In this document: in pieces, positions 6,492-7,488 of the stretch | Position numbering within the stretch: the first letter of the stretch is position 1 | Layout: each line of letters starts with the position of its first letter | Assembly: GCA_014379485.1 (NCBI GenBank) | Contig: JACMLS010000078.1 | Location: forward strand, 1-7,488 | DNA length: 7,488 nt | Direction of reading: 5' to 3' | Origin: Bacteroidia bacterium | GTDB lineage: Bacteria; Bacteroidota; Bacteroidia; B-17B0; Aurantibacillaceae | Program-made: the position numbers and the translations under genes | Notes under the pieces: model-generated | Databases searched by the model: none | What the model was told of the DNA's origin: nothing | What the model saw: only the letters and a program-made list of their open reading frames with translations

Positions 6492-6538
6492 AAACACATA
6501 GAAAAAATAAACTATGCGTTCTATGTTTCTATGTGTTT
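6492..6538. repeat. 13-bp perfect inverted repeat at the thiE-thiG junction
   Basis: AAACACATAGAAA (6492-6504) and TTTCTATGTGTTT (6526-6538) are exact reverse complements around a 21-nt spacer that itself repeats the CTATG word. The right arm includes the thiE stop codon and last codons; the left arm ends 15 nt before the thiG ATG. In the transcript there is no U-tract after the stem, so an intrinsic terminator is unlikely. It may act as an mRNA processing or stability element, or be a dispersed palindromic repeat of this genome. It resembles CATAG-rich intergenic palindromes that I recall from Bacteroidota, but this was not searched. Confidence 0.75.
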
Positions 6539-7161
6539 ATTTTTTGTGCGTTCATTCTTAAATTAAATTCTTCAACAATTTCTTTTTTATTGGCAGCATT
6601 ACTGATAACTCCTGAAACTGCCACCCCGTAAATTCCTGTTCCCAAAATCGCTTCAACATCTGCAGGTAAAATTCCTCCAATTGCATAAATGGGCGGAAAA
6701 TAAATGTTGGCGGGAATTATTTCAGAAAGAATTTTTTTATATCCTTCAATTCCTAAAACCGGACTTAATTTTTCTTTTGTTGAGGTAAAACGAAAGGGAC
6801 CGAGGCCGATGTATTTTACGTTTGACAAAGCGAGGCTTCTGACATCTTCAACTGTATTTGCGGTTCCACCTAAAATAAAATCTCTTTGTCCGATTATTTT
6901 TTTCGCTTCTCTTATCTCTGTATCCTCTTTTCCCAAATGAACTCCATCTGCATTAATTTCAAGTGCAATTTCCAGGTGATCGTTAATAATGCAAACCGAA
7001 TTAAATTTTCTGCAAACGCTCAGAATTTCCTGCGCAATGATCTTTGTTTCGCCAGCAGCTTTATTTTTGATGCGTGCCTGCACCCATTTCACACCTGCCA
7101 CACAAGCCTCATGTGCCAGCGCCGGCGAATCTGTTATATATTGCAATTTAGAAAAACTCAT
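6529..7161 (-). CDS. thiE: Thiamine-phosphate synthase ThiE
   Basis: A 210-residue TIM-barrel enzyme that couples HMP pyrophosphate to thiazole phosphate, giving thiamine monophosphate. Seen: VQARIK (Q28, R30, K32), which matches the QxRxK pyrophosphate-binding motif; IINDHLEIALEINADGVHLGKED (from residue 58), holding the metal-binding Asp and the DGVHLG motif; GGTANT (98-103); YIGLGPFRFTSTKEK (117-131); and the phosphate loops AIGGI (160-164) and GVAVSGVI (179-186). Length is typical of the family (E. coli 211). ATG at 7161 starts directly before the first barrel strand, LQYITD, and is preceded by an A-rich AAAAAAAGAA. It lies 49 nt downstream of thiD, and its stop codon is inside the inverted repeat ahead of thiG. 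Confidence 0.96.
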   Translation of the reverse strand: MSFSKLQYITDSPALAHEACVAGVKWVQARIKNKAAGETKIIAQEILSVCRKFNSVCIINDHLEIALEINADGVHLGKEDTEIREAKKIIGQRDFILGGTANTVEDVRSLALSNVKYIGLGPFRFTSTKEKLSPVLGIEGYKKILSEIIPANIYFPPIYAIGGILPADVEAILGTGIYGVAVSGVISNAANKKEIVEEFNLRMNAQKINT

Positions 7162-7210
7162 TTCTTTTTTTCTTATACTTATAACTTACTCCTTATACTT
7201 ACCACAAACA

Positions 7211-7488
7211 TTAAAAATGATATCCGTTCAGCGTCGGATTACTCTTTAAAAATTTTCCAATGTAAATTTTAGCATTTGAAATCGCTGTCTTTAAATTTAC
7301 TCCCTTTGCAAGATTGGCTGTAATGGCCGATGACAATACGCAACCGCTTCCGTGTTTTTCTCCATCAGGAATTCTTTTTGCTGTATAAATTTTTACTAAT
7401 TTCCCTTTTTCAAAAAGCAGGTCTTCAGAAAAATTTCCACTTCCATGACCGCCTTTAACTAAGTAAGCGCATTTGTCAGAAAGATTTC
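7211..7488 (-). CDS. thiD: Hydroxymethylpyrimidine/phosphomethylpyrimidine kinase ThiD, C-terminal part
   Basis: The last 91 or so codons of a gene entering from the right edge; the first complete codon is at 7486-7484 and the TAA stop at 7213-7211. The translation contains YLVKGGHGSG, then RIPDGEKHGSGCVLSSAITANLAKG, and ends LNGYHF. In ribokinase-fold HMP(-P) kinases the GSGC or GTGC segment is the anion hole with the catalytic residue, and KGGH is a family motif before it. The enzyme phosphorylates HMP to HMP-P and then HMP-PP, the pyrimidine substrate of ThiE, which starts 49 nt downstream. The N-terminal substrate-binding half is outside the window, so a fusion or other domain there cannot be excluded. 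Confidence 0.92.
   Translation of the reverse strand, partial: NLSDKCAYLVKGGHGSGNFSEDLLFEKGKLVKIYTAKRIPDGEKHGSGCVLSSAITANLAKGVNLKTAISNAKIYIGKFLKSNPTLNGYHF

Noticed and set aside
7162..7210. TPP riboswitch ahead of thiE
   Set aside because: The 49-nt gap is too short and lacks the conserved CTGAGA-type THI box. A riboswitch, if any, would precede the operon's first gene, outside the window.
6886..7272. Plus-strand open frames opposite thiE and the thiD end
   Set aside because: They are shadows of the well-supported thiE and thiD frames, and their low-complexity composition is typical of antisense reading.

Overview
The window looks like a piece of a Bacteroidota chromosome. The DNA is AT-rich, Shine-Dalgarno sequences are weak or absent, the thiamine genes are Bacteroidota-like, and there is a large two-component-regulator-type beta-propeller protein of the kind that phylum carries in numbers. 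I cannot name a genus. Every supported gene is on the minus strand, so transcription runs from the right edge to the left edge.

In transcription order the layout is: the 3' end of thiD (7488-7211, cut by the window edge), thiE (7161-6529), thiG (6476-5703), a REP-associated Y1/HUH transposase-like gene (RAYT, 5610-4981), thiH (4997-3873), a 1070-residue propeller/Y_Y_Y membrane protein (3818-606), and the 5' part of thiF (586-1, cut by the left edge). All spacings are short (at most 92 nt) or overlapping, and I see no convincing internal terminator or promoter, so a single transcription unit is plausible.

The thi genes form one pathway. ThiD phosphorylates the HMP pyrimidine. ThiF activates the sulfur carrier ThiS. 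ThiH (radical SAM) makes dehydroglycine from tyrosine. ThiG assembles the thiazole from DXP, dehydroglycine and ThiS-thiocarboxylate. ThiE joins pyrimidine and thiazole into thiamine phosphate. ThiC and ThiS are not in view, nor is any leader or TPP riboswitch; if present they lie to the right of the window.

The unusual content is what sits inside this operon. (1) A RAYT gene lies between thiG and thiH, with a pair of REP-like palindromes in a 17-bp perfect inverted repeat just upstream of its start. Its 3' end overlaps thiH, which appears to start at TTG. (2) A large propeller gene lies between thiH and thiF. It has 14 blade-like repeats, 11 of them nearly identical at DNA level (132-bp period), and two of those carry an in-frame 24-nt insertion resembling a dispersed Bacteroidota palindromic repeat. 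The protein ends after a coiled coil and a linker motif, with no recognisable output domain. (3) A 13-bp perfect inverted repeat sits at the thiE-thiG junction. The common theme is an otherwise ordinary thiamine operon colonised by small palindromic repeats and two unrelated genes. I see no convincing evidence of a wholly new enzymatic or defence system.
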